From NCBI GenBank assembly GCA_017472685.1, contig JAFUOO010000021.1, forward strand, positions 1 to 63,203: DNA of 63,203 nt. The letters run 5' to 3'. This document shows, in pieces, positions 43,343 to 52,743 of the stretch. The notes under the pieces were generated by a model. That model searched no databases. It saw only the letters and a program-made list of their open reading frames with translations, and had not been told where the DNA came from. The stretch is from Clostridia bacterium. GTDB taxonomy: Bacteria > Bacillota > Clostridia > UMGS1883. Numbering within the stretch: the stretch's first letter is position 1; every line of letters begins with the position of its first letter. Position numbers and translations under genes: made by a program.

Positions 43343-45986
43343 TTTTCCTTCTCCTTCGCATTAAAATGATTGCCCAAACAGCAACCAGAAGAGCCGCAAT
43401 CGAAATAACAACACCAATACCAAAACCGAAGGGTGTGTATCTTAAAACAATGCTGTGTTCACCCTTAGGAAGCTTTACACCTATCATTGCACCTTCAAAG
43501 GGCTCAATCTCTGCTTCTGTACCGTCAACAAAAAGCCTCCAGCCTCTCTCGTAAGGAATTGATGTGTAAAAATATCCGTCTTCAAGAGCATTTATGCGAC
43601 CTTTAATTTTTCTTGCTTTATACTCTTCTATTTCAAAGCTTTCATCCCTGAGAAGCTCCATGCCCTGTTCAAAAAGCTTTTCGTTCATTGAGTAAACATG
43701 GAATTCAACCGAGGCTTTATCCTTAAAGGTGTCTTCAAATTCAAACTTGAATTTGAACTTTTCGCCCTCCTCATAGCTGCCTGCCGGGAAGATATATGCT
43801 CTCTTTCCCACCTTGTAGGTTGTATTTGAAACAATAATTTTCTTAATATGCTTACAGTCAACATATGCGTACAGCGAGTTTTCGTCAGGTGCAACATAGT
43901 TTATCTGAAGCTCAGGTTTTTGGGTGGGGTCCTCAGCAAAGGTATACTTACCTTCCTTTGTGCCCGTAACCTTAATAGTTGACTCGCCTGTAACTGACTT
44001 AAGCGGAACTCTTGTGAACAAATCTTCCTCAAGTCCTGTTGCCTTGCGGAATAAGTCGTTCTGCACATCAAAGGGGTTTTCGCCACTGAGAGCGGTAGAG
44101 GTGAAAGCCTTATCCACCATAAAGCCTATTGGCAGTACCTCGTTATTTTTATAAATAACGTTCTTGTATTTTTCGTCTTCGGTCCATTCCTCTGCAACGC
44201 TTTCAAGGTAAGGATTGAGGTTTTTCATATCGTTCTTGAAAATGACATGCTCAATACCCAAGAAAGCATTTGTCAAGGGTGAAGTTGTTTCGTAGTAATA
44301 TCTGTTTGAACGGGCAGGTGCACAAAGCGCGAGCTTTTCCATAAGCTTTGTAACAGGATAATTGGCGGTAGACGTAAAGGTTGACACGCCCTTATATCCG
44401 TAAAGCGCCGAGTCGTTAAGAATATACTCCTGACTTGTCTCAACCCTTAAATGAGACTCATCGGCATCCACATCCTCTAAAAGGCGTTCTATCTCCTCGC
44501 CTCTGTAATAGTAGGTTGAATATGTTGTAGTTCTTACGGTAGGCACTGCAATAGCTGTGTTGATAAGCATTTCAAGCACAATTACTCCGCACAGCGCCTC
44601 GTTCCATATATTGCCCGATAAGGTTTTCCTGCTCTGGTCAATGGATGTGACAATAAGCATGTAGACAATTGCGAGAGCACTACATCCCAGAATTGTGGCA
44701 ATAGCCGCTTTACCCCAGGCGCACACAATTACTGCCGCACTGAAAATGACAGGCAGAGCATATGCTGCACCCTTTCTTTTTGATGGCTCTCCTTCAGCAA
44801 ACTCAGCAACATATGTCCTGTAGGCTGTAATAACCATTGCAAAGGAAAATACAAATGCGTATCTGTAGGGCACCATGTTGGGCTTATGGAAGCCGTGCCA
44901 TATAATGTCCAGATCGCTCACGGTTATGCTGAGAAAAAGCACCAACAGCATCAATGCCGTTGACAGCTTTTCGCTTAATTTTATCTTTTTGGATACAAAG
45001 AAGAAGCCAAGTAAAATTACACATATAAAACCGCTGAAAATATTGGGAAGCCCTTCCTTGGGAACAGGCTCGTTAAAGGACGCCAGACGACCTATATTAT
45101 CTGCCGCATCCTCCTTTATATCTTTAACTGCTTCCTTTATATCGATAACAAGGCTTTTTTCTGTACTGCTTGAATTTTTCGGCACAGTTGAAACAGTGTC
45201 CTGCAGAGCCATATACGCAGGAATTGTGATGAATGCAGTAAGCGCCAATGCCAGAATGGAGCAAACACCAATATGAAAAAGCTTTCTGATAAATGTCTTG
45301 AAGCCCATGGAGCTTTTTGCGCATTCGAAAAAGAAATAAATTGCCGTAAAAATGCACACCATGAAACCGATGTAGAAGTTGCTTATAACAGCAACCGCCA
45401 GAGAAAACACATACAAAATCCACTTGTTTTCTTTTATAAGCGAGTACACGCCGAGCATTACCAGGGGCAGAAGAGCCACACAGTCGTGCCACATTATGTT
45501 CCAGTAATAGCCGAGCACATATCCGCAAAGGGCATACATCATAGAAAATGCAACAGTTGACCTGTCATACCTTGCAAACACTTTCTTAAGATACAAGGAA
45601 AAGAACAGCCCGGAAAAGCCTACCTTGAGAGCAACCATAACTGCCAGCAGGTCACGAAGAGCTTCCTTGGGAACAAGCATTATTAAAAAGTTCAGCGGGC
45701 TTGCGCAATAATATGCAATAAGTGCCCAGAAGTTGATACCAAGACCTATATTTTCAGAATACAATATAGACTGCCCTTCCTTGAGCCTCTCTTGAAGCTC
45801 GCAAAGGAAAGGATAATACTGGTGCCATAAGTCGGTTACAAGTATCTGCGTGTCGCCGAAAGGATGCACCCCATTTATGGCAAAAATAATATATAGCGCA
45901 AGTGCAGGCAGCACAAAAGATGCTGCCCCCACAAGAAACATTTTGTTTTTTAATAAAGCTTTAATTTTGTCTTTCAAGTTTACCAT
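43308..45986 (-). CDS. YfhO family large membrane protein (probable glycosyltransferase)
   Basis: An 892-residue protein with about twelve to thirteen transmembrane helices. The N-terminal FAINGVHPFGDTQILVTDLWHQYYPFL, ending at a conserved Asp, and LGINFWALIAYY match the YfhO (PF09586) GT-C-like fold. A large extracytoplasmic region lies at about 520-850 before a last helix. In other Firmicutes YfhO works with GT2/GtrA on wall or lipoteichoic-acid glycosylation; that role is inferred here from the same neighbours. Confidence 0.9.
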   Translation of the reverse strand: MVNLKDKIKALLKNKMFLVGAASFVLPALALYIIFAINGVHPFGDTQILVTDLWHQYYPFLCELQERLKEGQSILYSENIGLGINFWALIAYYCASPLNFLIMLVPKEALRDLLAVMVALKVGFSGLFFSLYLKKVFARYDRSTVAFSMMYALCGYVLGYYWNIMWHDCVALLPLVMLGVYSLIKENKWILYVFSLAVAVISNFYIGFMVCIFTAIYFFFECAKSSMGFKTFIRKLFHIGVCSILALALTAFITIPAYMALQDTVSTVPKNSSSTEKSLVIDIKEAVKDIKEDAADNIGRLASFNEPVPKEGLPNIFSGFICVILLGFFFVSKKIKLSEKLSTALMLLVLFLSITVSDLDIIWHGFHKPNMVPYRYAFVFSFAMVITAYRTYVAEFAEGEPSKRKGAAYALPVIFSAAVIVCAWGKAAIATILGCSALAIVYMLIVTSIDQSRKTLSGNIWNEALCGVIVLEMLINTAIAVPTVRTTTYSTYYYRGEEIERLLEDVDADESHLRVETSQEYILNDSALYGYKGVSTFTSTANYPVTKLMEKLALCAPARSNRYYYETTSPLTNAFLGIEHVIFKNDMKNLNPYLESVAEEWTEDEKYKNVIYKNNEVLPIGFMVDKAFTSTALSGENPFDVQNDLFRKATGLEEDLFTRVPLKSVTGESTIKVTGTKEGKYTFAEDPTQKPELQINYVAPDENSLYAYVDCKHIKKIIVSNTTYKVGKRAYIFPAGSYEEGEKFKFKFEFEDTFKDKASVEFHVYSMNEKLFEQGMELLRDESFEIEEYKARKIKGRINALEDGYFYTSIPYERGWRLFVDGTEAEIEPFEGAMIGVKLPKGEHSIVLRYTPFGFGIGVVISIAALLVAVWAIILMRRRRKNGQDIDSGALL

Positions 45987-46002
45987 ATGTTTTCACTCAA
46001 TT

Positions 46003-46887
46003 CTATTTATCGCTCATAACCTCTTTCAAAGAAGCAGCCAGTGTTGTAAGGTTTTGTATTTCGGAAGGGATAATGAGCTTTGTAGCCTTACCGTCTGCAA
46101 CCTTCTCCAACGCTTCGAGACTTCTTATTGAAATGGTTTCCTTAGTAGGATTAGCCTGATTAATCAATTCAATACCCTTTGCAATTGCATTCTGTACTCT
46201 GAGAATTGCTTCAGCTTCACCCTCTGCCTCGCGGATTTTGGATTCTCTTACGGCTTCGGCACGTAAAATAGCGCTTTCCTTTTCACCTTCAGCAACCAAT
46301 ATTGCACTGCGCTTTTCACCTTCGGCACGCAAAATAGCCTCTCGTCTTTCACGCTCAGCCTTCATCTGCTTTTCCATTGCATCCTGAATTTCGGCAGGAG
46401 GTATGATATTTTTGAGTTCAACACGGTTAATTTTAATACCCCACGGGTCAGTAGCCTCGTCAAGTATTGTACGCATTTTTGCGTTTACAATGTCGCGCGA
46501 GGTAAGAGTTTCGTCAAGCTCCATTTCGCCGATAATGTTACGGAGAGTTGTAGCTGTAAGCGTTTCAATTGCCATCATGGGATGTTCAACACCGTAGCAA
46601 TACAGCTTTGGGTCAGTTATCTGGAAGTAAACAACAGTATCAATCTGCATTGTTACATTATCCTTTGTGATAACCGCCTGAGGACGGAAGTCGGCAACTC
46701 TTTCCTTGAGGTTTACTGTTGCAACAACACGGTCAATAAAAGGCACCTTTATGTGTAAGCCTACGGACCAGGTTTCCTTGTATGCACCGAGTCTCTCAAT
46801 AACTACAGCCTTTGCCTGAGGAACGATTTTGATATTTAATACAACAATTACTAATGCGATAAGAATTAAAGCAATAAGATATGGCAT
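46003..46887 (-). CDS. SPFH/band-7 protein (stomatin-like)
   Basis: A 294-residue membrane scaffold protein. It has one N-terminal hydrophobic segment (1-18), the band-7 domain (VVIERLGAYKETWSVGLHIKVPFIDRV) and a coiled coil rich in Ala/Glu (about 180-240, with repeated RAEGEKRSAILVAEGEKESAIL). It pairs with NfeD three bases upstream, the standard SPFH-NfeD module for membrane microdomains. Confidence 0.94.
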   Translation of the reverse strand: MPYLIALILIALVIVVLNIKIVPQAKAVVIERLGAYKETWSVGLHIKVPFIDRVVATVNLKERVADFRPQAVITKDNVTMQIDTVVYFQITDPKLYCYGVEHPMMAIETLTATTLRNIIGEMELDETLTSRDIVNAKMRTILDEATDPWGIKINRVELKNIIPPAEIQDAMEKQMKAERERREAILRAEGEKRSAILVAEGEKESAILRAEAVRESKIREAEGEAEAILRVQNAIAKGIELINQANPTKETISIRSLEALEKVADGKATKLIIPSEIQNLTTLAASLKEVMSDK

Positions 46888-46889
46888 AA

Positions 46890-47315
46890 TTACACCTCCA
46901 AAGTTTTTACCAAAAGTTTAACGCCTTCAATTGCGCAAACCTCAACCTCACATCCCGAAGGGATATTACCGTCAGACTTCGCCGACCATAAATTACCCTG
47001 TACGAGAACAGTACCCTTACCCATCACGGGGTCAATATCCGTTTCAACAACGCCCTTTGCGCCGATTAACCTGTCGGCATTTGTTCTCTCGTGCTTTTGC
47101 TTGAATTTGTCGCCGAAGAGCTTTTGGAACAAAACAACCGCAATTGCCGACACTATTGCAAAGGTCAGTACGCAGATGTTTGTACCCACGCCCATATAGG
47201 CAAGAATTGCAGCCACAAGAGCACCAAGGGCAAACCAGATAGAAACAAGCATAGGTGTGACTGCTTCAATAATCAGAAACAGCACCATTGCACAAATCCA
47301 GAAAACAGCATTCAT
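46890..47315 (-). CDS. NfeD family membrane protein
   Basis: A 141-residue protein with two to three N-terminal transmembrane helices and a C-terminal OB-fold (LIGAKGVVETDIDPVMGKGTVLVQGNLWSA). It lacks the ClpP-like protease of long NfeD proteins, so it is the short NfeD1b type. The ATG at 47315 has AGAGG eight bases upstream; that Shine-Dalgarno overlaps the last codons of the preceding SLH gene. Confidence 0.92.
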   Translation of the reverse strand: MNAVFWICAMVLFLIIEAVTPMLVSIWFALGALVAAILAYMGVGTNICVLTFAIVSAIAVVLFQKLFGDKFKQKHERTNADRLIGAKGVVETDIDPVMGKGTVLVQGNLWSAKSDGNIPSGCEVEVCAIEGVKLLVKTLEV

Positions 47316-47319
47316 AATT

Positions 47320-48417
47320 CTAACCTCTTGAAACAAGGATGTTGAATTCAGCCAGCTTGTTAAGCAAAACAGCTGCTTCAGCTCTTGTCATATTGTCTTC
47401 AGGACGAAGAAGATTTTTATCATCGCCCTGTAAAATTTTAGCTCTCACAAGACCTGCCATACATTCAACAGCGTAAGGAGCAACAGTGTCCTTGTCTGTG
47501 AACTTTGCAAGGTATGTATCAGTATCAATTTCGGGATTAACCTTGTTCATTTTAAGCATTGTTCTGTAAACAAGCGAACATACATCCTGTCTTGAAATGC
47601 TTTCATCAGGACGGAAGTTGCCCTCGTTGTCACCCTTTGCAATGCCGAGCGCCTTTGCCGTCATAATATATTCATACTGATAGCTGTCCTTGTCAACATC
47701 GAGGAAATCTTCCACGCTCTTTGTGGACTTCTGCTTACAAACTCTCATAAGCATGGTGATAAACTCACCGCGTGTAATTTCCTTTGCAGGATAGAAGGAC
47801 TTGTCTGCAATGTCCTTTGTAACACCAAGTGTTTCCATAACGCCTACAGCCTTTTCTGCCCAATCGTAGCCGAACATGTCGTCGAAGGATGTAAGGGGCT
47901 TTGCATCTTCAATAATGGAAACGCTTTCACCGTTAGTGTCATCAGCTATTGTAACTGAGGCGTCGTTTATATCAAGAGTGTAGAAAGCATTTTCATTAGC
48001 TTTCCCAAGCATGCAGTCATCAAGAAGGTCCATCTTGAATTCACCGCTCTTTTTTGCTTCAAAAAGGAGTGACACAACAACCTTTTCATCTGTTCCTTTT
48101 ATTGTCTGGTCGTAGCCTTCAAACAAAAAGGTGCCTTTTTCATTGTCAAATTTGTTGGTGAGAACACCAAGCTTTTCGTTTGTGTATACAGGAGCAATAA
48201 GCTCTGCCAGAGAGCTGTCAAATGTTCCATTTATTCTGAAGGTAAGGAACTTAGCTTCATCGCTCTTCATAACATCAACCAAAAACTGGTCGCCTACTTC
48301 AACCGTGCTCTGCTGAGAAACGGCAGCAAGCTGCACCTCACCCTCCTGGGCAAAAGCTGCAAAAGGCATTACGAAAAGTGCTGCCGCAATTAAAATACAA
48401 ATCAGTTTTTTCATCAT
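47320..48417 (-). CDS. Secreted protein with cohesin-like domain and SLH repeats
   Basis: A 365-residue cell-surface protein: signal peptide (about 1-23), a cohesin-like beta domain (about 30-155, with VEVGDQFLVDV and TFRINGTFDSS), then three SLH repeats (about 175-360) that bind pyruvylated wall polymer. The repeat cores are FYPAKEITRGEFITML, FRPDESISRQDVCSLV and LRPEDNMTRAEAAVLL. Whether the beta domain binds dockerins is unknown; a structural match is all that is claimed. It is the second gene of a seven-gene operon. Confidence 0.87.
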   Translation of the reverse strand: MMKKLICILIAAALFVMPFAAFAQEGEVQLAAVSQQSTVEVGDQFLVDVMKSDEAKFLTFRINGTFDSSLAELIAPVYTNEKLGVLTNKFDNEKGTFLFEGYDQTIKGTDEKVVVSLLFEAKKSGEFKMDLLDDCMLGKANENAFYTLDINDASVTIADDTNGESVSIIEDAKPLTSFDDMFGYDWAEKAVGVMETLGVTKDIADKSFYPAKEITRGEFITMLMRVCKQKSTKSVEDFLDVDKDSYQYEYIMTAKALGIAKGDNEGNFRPDESISRQDVCSLVYRTMLKMNKVNPEIDTDTYLAKFTDKDTVAPYAVECMAGLVRAKILQGDDKNLLRPEDNMTRAEAAVLLNKLAEFNILVSRG

Positions 48418-48432
48418 TTATCCCTCTTTTAA

Positions 48433-48966
48433 TTACTGTTCAATTGTTTCAGCTGCAGTATAGCTTGTTACAAAGTAACCGCCGTCCTGAAGCTCGATAT
48501 AAATATCATAGGATGTTCTTGTAATTCCGTCACTTTCGATTGTTGTTACTGTGGAGAAATACATGTTGTCGATATCCTCAATAGGCTGAGGAGTGCTGCA
48601 TTCAACCTGAAGGGGTTTTTCGTTTTCTCTTCCGTAGTAGAAGTTCCAGATAGCGAAATCGCTCTTCATTCTGTTAAGGTAAATTTCCTTAAGCTCGGCA
48701 GAATAAAGTGCGTAAAGGATAGCACCGTTACCCTGCATCTTTGCCTGTCTCCAGTTCATAACAACCTCTTCTAAGCTCTGTGCACGGTATCCGTTAAGAA
48801 TTTCAGCAGAAGCGTCAAGGTCACTGTTCCAGAATTCTTCCTGCACCTGGGCGCCTGTAATGTCGCTGGGCTGAAGCTTTTCCTTGCTGCCGCAGCCTGC
48901 AAGTGCCACTGTAAACAGCATAACAGTGCAAAGGATAACAGCAATACTTCTTTTTGTAATTTTCAT
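48433..48966 (-). CDS. Lipoprotein of unknown function
   Basis: A 177-residue protein with a lipoprotein signal peptide ending in the lipobox LAGC (Cys25). The mature part is small, mixed alpha/beta, with a DUF4878-like look (MNWRQAKMQGNGAILYALYSAELKE and TSYDIYIELQDGGYFVTSYT), but I cannot assign it securely. First gene of the operon, 15 bases before the cohesin-SLH gene. Confidence 0.72.
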   Translation of the reverse strand: MKITKRSIAVILCTVMLFTVALAGCGSKEKLQPSDITGAQVQEEFWNSDLDASAEILNGYRAQSLEEVVMNWRQAKMQGNGAILYALYSAELKEIYLNRMKSDFAIWNFYYGRENEKPLQVECSTPQPIEDIDNMYFSTVTTIESDGITRTSYDIYIELQDGGYFVTSYTAAETIEQ

Positions 48967-49006
48967 AATTTTTTCCTCCCGAAAATAAATATAATTCCTT
49001 GATTAT

Positions 49007-49035
49007 ATTATACTATCATTTCTCCCGAATTTCAA
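49007..49035 (-). promoter_or_regulatory. Promoter of the seven-gene envelope operon
   Basis: TTGAAA (49030-49035) and TATAAT (49007-49012) on the minus strand are separated by 17 bases, about 40 bases before the lipoprotein start. Confidence 0.8.
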
Positions 49036-49071
49036 CTAAATTATCGTAATTTCTTTCCTTTTGGCATAAAA

Positions 49072-49096
49072 AACAGGACGGGTAAACCGTCCTGTT
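49072..49096 (-). terminator. Terminator of the 905-residue SLH gene
   Basis: A 10-bp stem (AACAGGACGG with CCGTCCTGTT) followed by a T run, between this gene and the promoter of the next operon. Confidence 0.88.
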
Positions 49097-49110
49097 TTAA
49101 TCATCAATTA

Positions 49111-51828
49111 TTAGTTCTTGCCGAGATATTCGTAAAGACGAACTGCAATTGTAGCAACTGTCTGACGGTCAACCTTGTTCTTGGGTAAGAACTGACCAAA
49201 CTGGTCACCTGTCATGATGCCTGTCTTGTTAACAGCTGCAACGTAAATTCTTGCCCAAGCGGAGATGGACGCGCCGTCTGCAAAGAGGTATGCATCACTT
49301 TCTTCGCCTGTTACGTTAAGAATTCTGGAAACCATAACTGCAATTTCTTCACGTGTAATGTAGTTGGAAGGAGCAAAGATTGTTTCGCTCATGCCGTTTA
49401 CATAACCTGCCTTGAAAGCAGCCATTACATAGCCGTAATGCCAGTCAGAGGGAGAAACGTCAGCAAACTTCTGTTCATATGCAGAAGGATCTGTATCAAG
49501 ACCGAGAATTCTGCATACAATAGTTGTGAACTCTGCTCTTGTGATTTCTCTCTTAGGCTCAAAGTAGCCGTGGCCTGTACCGCTCATAAGGTCATATTCA
49601 TATGCCTTGTTTACGTTTGCAACAGCCCACTTGTCAATGTTTGTGTCGGGATAGTACTTGGAAGGACCGGGAACGAATGTTTCATCCTCGGGAACTTCTG
49701 TGTAATCGCCGGGCTTCCATGTTTCGTCCTCTTCAGGAGCTGTAGTCCATTCTTCCTCTTCAAGTTCCTGTCTGCAGGACTTACATACATCAAGCTCCTC
49801 GCCATCGTATTCAACTGTGTAAATCTTGCTTACAGTGTCTCCGCAATTATCACATTTGTATTGGATATTGGGCTCTGTAGCCTTGGGCTTTGTTGTAGTT
49901 TCTTCGTCTTCATCCTCGTCAGGAGCAGATGCGCCTGTGTACTTAAGGTCAACGCTGCCGGAGACTGCATAAGGACATTCGTCAGCCTTTACTGCAACCT
50001 GTTCACCCCAGGAAAGAGTGTATGTGCCTCTGTATTCAACTGTGGGAAGAGTAACTCTACCGTCAGCATTTGTGTTGAGCTTCTTATTGTTGTAGTCGCC
50101 ACCGTCGAAGTATACATCGAAATCGTCGATGGGATTTGTCATATCCTTATCAGAGTAGAAGTATGCATATACCTTCTCTTCTGTTTCGAGCTCGCCGTCA
50201 ATCTTGCAGTAAACAACGGAAACAGTGTCTTCGTCACCGAAGTAGAAGAGAATTTCATCGTTGGGATAAATTTCAACTTCTTCAAGGTCATCATCGGGAG
50301 TGTAAATTTCGTCATTTACAGCAACATACCAACCACTGTCACGTACGATATCGCCGTTTTCGTTGGAGTAACCGGATGTTGACTTGGATTCAAAATATGT
50401 GAAGTTTGTTTCGTTGTCGTTTGTTTCGTATTCAATGTCTTCGTCCTCAAGAACTTCAACCATGAAGTTGTAAAGGTCAAATTCATCGATCTTTGCGCTC
50501 TTTGTTCTGGGGAGAAGTGTCTTGTGAGCGCCTTCAATTCTTACATAAGCCTGGATTGTACCCTCACGGTCTGTGATAAGGTCTTCCTTAACAGTAACCA
50601 TTGTGAGGGGCTTAGAAGATGTCTGATAGCCACCAACCATAACTTCGCCGCCCTGGTAGGATGTGATCCAGCTTGATGTTACTGTAGAAGACTTGAATAC
50701 ATATTCACCGTCTGCATTTGTAGTCTTTGCAGTACCCTTGCTTGTAGCGCCACGCTTAAGAAGGTAAACCTTTGCGCCCTTAACAGGCTCTTCAGACTCA
50801 ATTTCGCCGTCTTCGTCAAAAAGTCTGTTCTTTACTGTGATTGTAACTTCGTCCTTAACACTGATAATGTCGGGAGAAATTTCAACGATGGGGTAACCTA
50901 CTTCACCGGGAACACCGTAGAAAATAACGATTTCATCGCCGCCCTTAACCTCGTCGGACCAGTCGCCGTCGTAGTCAGCATATTCACCGTTGATGATGTA
51001 TGCCCATTCACAGTCCTCGTAGTACTTACCTGTGGAGTTGTCCTTAAGTGTGTATGTAGAGCCTGTAGCTGTGGAAGCAATAGCTGTAACCTTAGTCTTA
51101 CTGGACTTGTAGTTACGGTCAGCCTCGTCAAGAACATATTCAGCAACCTCTAAAACAGTGGGCTCCTTTACATTGTCAAGATTTACTACTGTTTCTTCGA
51201 TATAACGTTCTGTGAGACCTTCAATCCAGATTGTAACCTTATTGGAGCCGTCGTCAACGCTTGTTGATGTATTGCTCTTTCTGATAAGGAAGCTGTCGGA
51301 GCCGAGCTCTTCGTCCGTGTCATCGTCATAAACAGTAACGCTGTATTCAGCACCAACGGAAGCGTCTTCAAGCTCAAAAGAAAGACCGGTTGACTTGAAC
51401 TTGGATGCAGAAATAATATCGGAGAAATCAATTCTGTCGTCATCGCAGATAATTTCAACACGAACTACGGAAACGTCACCTGTAACTGTACCCTTAACTA
51501 CTACAGTATCGTTGGGATAGTAGGAGTTTGCAAGGCTGATGTTAACAGACTTTTCTTCCTCTGTTTTATTGTTATCATCGGAGTCTGTGTTCTCGTCAGA
51601 GTCTGTGTTCTCGTCAGAGCCTGTATTCTCGTCGGAACCCGTGTTCTCATCGGAGCCTGTGTTCTCGTCGGAGCCTGTGTTCTCGTCGGAGCCTGTGTTT
51701 TCATTAGTACCCGCGTTATTTTCCGTATTTGTACCTTCTCCTTCTGTTTCTTCAGCAAATACACTTACTGAGCACACAGAGAAAAGCATACACATAGCAA
51801 GAAGCAACGCCAATAATTTTTTTGCCAT
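49111..51828 (-). CDS. Large SLH surface protein with DUF4430 domains and a zinc ribbon
   Basis: A 905-residue surface protein. Signal peptide (about 1-25); Asn/Glu/Thr/Gly/Ser/Asp low-complexity linker (about 35-85) encoded by an 18-bp tandem repeat; two DUF4430-type domains (about 205-305 and about 430-540; GDEIVIFYG and NDEILFYFG); Ig-like modules (about 310-420 and about 545-630); a zinc-ribbon-like motif YKCDNCGDTVSKIYTVEYDG ... CKSCRQ near residue 656; and three SLH repeats (about 730-905). It has its own promoter and terminator. Confidence 0.87.
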   Translation of the reverse strand: MAKKLLALLLAMCMLFSVCSVSVFAEETEGEGTNTENNAGTNENTGSDENTGSDENTGSDENTGSDENTGSDENTDSDENTDSDDNNKTEEEKSVNISLANSYYPNDTVVVKGTVTGDVSVVRVEIICDDDRIDFSDIISASKFKSTGLSFELEDASVGAEYSVTVYDDDTDEELGSDSFLIRKSNTSTSVDDGSNKVTIWIEGLTERYIEETVVNLDNVKEPTVLEVAEYVLDEADRNYKSSKTKVTAIASTATGSTYTLKDNSTGKYYEDCEWAYIINGEYADYDGDWSDEVKGGDEIVIFYGVPGEVGYPIVEISPDIISVKDEVTITVKNRLFDEDGEIESEEPVKGAKVYLLKRGATSKGTAKTTNADGEYVFKSSTVTSSWITSYQGGEVMVGGYQTSSKPLTMVTVKEDLITDREGTIQAYVRIEGAHKTLLPRTKSAKIDEFDLYNFMVEVLEDEDIEYETNDNETNFTYFESKSTSGYSNENGDIVRDSGWYVAVNDEIYTPDDDLEEVEIYPNDEILFYFGDEDTVSVVYCKIDGELETEEKVYAYFYSDKDMTNPIDDFDVYFDGGDYNNKKLNTNADGRVTLPTVEYRGTYTLSWGEQVAVKADECPYAVSGSVDLKYTGASAPDEDEDEETTTKPKATEPNIQYKCDNCGDTVSKIYTVEYDGEELDVCKSCRQELEEEEWTTAPEEDETWKPGDYTEVPEDETFVPGPSKYYPDTNIDKWAVANVNKAYEYDLMSGTGHGYFEPKREITRAEFTTIVCRILGLDTDPSAYEQKFADVSPSDWHYGYVMAAFKAGYVNGMSETIFAPSNYITREEIAVMVSRILNVTGEESDAYLFADGASISAWARIYVAAVNKTGIMTGDQFGQFLPKNKVDRQTVATIAVRLYEYLGKN
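51577..51706 (-). repeat. 18-bp tandem repeat inside the SLH gene
   Basis: About seven units of 18 bp encode N-T-G-S-D-E or N-T-D-S-D-E. Three adjacent units are identical in DNA; outer units have single changes. The unit is a multiple of three, so copy-number change would alter linker length without breaking the frame. Confidence 0.85.
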
Positions 51829-51883
51829 TTAAATACCCTCCTTGTAGGAATAAAAAATTAACAAGATAAGAATTACCTTTTAT

Positions 51884-51912
51884 AGTATAACACAATAAAA
51901 ACAATATTTCAA
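51884..51912 (-). promoter_or_regulatory. Promoter of the 905-residue SLH gene
   Basis: TTGAAA (51907-51912) and TATACT (51884-51889) on the minus strand are separated by 17 bases, with TGTG before the -10. Confidence 0.78.
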
Positions 51913-51971
51913 CCACAAAATGTAGTCCAATTCTTACCTATGCTCCCCTATATAATACATTTCACACAGCG

Positions 51972-52000
51972 AAAAAGTTGCACAAAAGTGCAACTTTTTT
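51972..52000. terminator. Terminator after rsmE
   Basis: A 7-bp GTTGCAC/GTGCAAC stem extended by A/T pairs, with six T after it on both strands. It ends the heat-shock operon. Confidence 0.88.
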
Positions 52001-52004
52001 CAAA

Positions 52005-52730
52005 TTAATTCATATCTCCTGCAATATACAGGCAAAGAGCCGAGGCTATAAGCCCTGCAGTTTCCGTGCGGAGAATCCGTTTTCCGAGTGTTACTCTTTT
52101 AACACCCGCCTCTTCTGCCTTTTCAACTTCTGCCGCCTCAAAGCCGCCCTCGGGGCCGATTATAATGCCTAATGTTTCAATCCCCTCGGGAATACAGTCG
52201 GCGAGCTTGCCGTCCTTTTCACATTCGTAGGGTATTATGGCACAGTTTAGCTCACGCATCATTTCAAGGGCTTTACCAAAGCTTACAGGCGAATGAACCT
52301 CGGGCACGTATGCTCTGCCGCACTGCTTTGCCGCTTCAAAGGCAATTCGCTGAAGCCTTTCGATTTTAGCTTCCTTGTCAATTTTTGCCACGATGCGCTT
52401 AGTGTTTACGGGCACAATTCTTGTAACACCCAATTCTGTAGCTTTTTGTATTATCATATCCATCTTGGGGTTTTTGGGTATACCCTGAAAAAGTGTAATT
52501 TTAAGCTTAGGCTCAGTTTCTGATGCATATCTTTTAATAACCTTTACCAAAACCGACTTTCCTTCAATGCTTTCAATTTCACCGTCAGCACAGCTGCCCT
52601 CACCGTCAAAAAGGGTAAGACAATCTCCCGCTTTCATGCGGAGGACCTTTATCATATGATTGGCTTCTTCTCCGTCAACCACAATAGGGTCGCGGTAAAA
52701 AGCCTCTTTGTCCACAAAAAAGTTAGCCAT
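52005..52730 (-). CDS. rsmE: 16S rRNA (uracil1498-N3)-methyltransferase RsmE
   Basis: Methylates U1498 in 16S rRNA. A 241-residue SPOUT-fold enzyme starting MANFFVDKEAFYRD, with the knot motif GIIIGPEGGFEAAEVEKAEE (near 193) and LGKRILRTETAGL (near 219). The ATG at 52730 has AAGGA at five bases; the frame remains open upstream but overlaps prmA. prmA-rsmE is the standard order. Confidence 0.95.
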   Translation of the reverse strand: MANFFVDKEAFYRDPIVVDGEEANHMIKVLRMKAGDCLTLFDGEGSCADGEIESIEGKSVLVKVIKRYASETEPKLKITLFQGIPKNPKMDMIIQKATELGVTRIVPVNTKRIVAKIDKEAKIERLQRIAFEAAKQCGRAYVPEVHSPVSFGKALEMMRELNCAIIPYECEKDGKLADCIPEGIETLGIIIGPEGGFEAAEVEKAEEAGVKRVTLGKRILRTETAGLIASALCLYIAGDMN

Positions 52731-52743
52731 AGCCTTCCTTCTC

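Noticed and set aside
51577..51706. CRISPR-like array
   Set aside because: The repeats are tandem without spacers, in frame, and encode a low-complexity linker.
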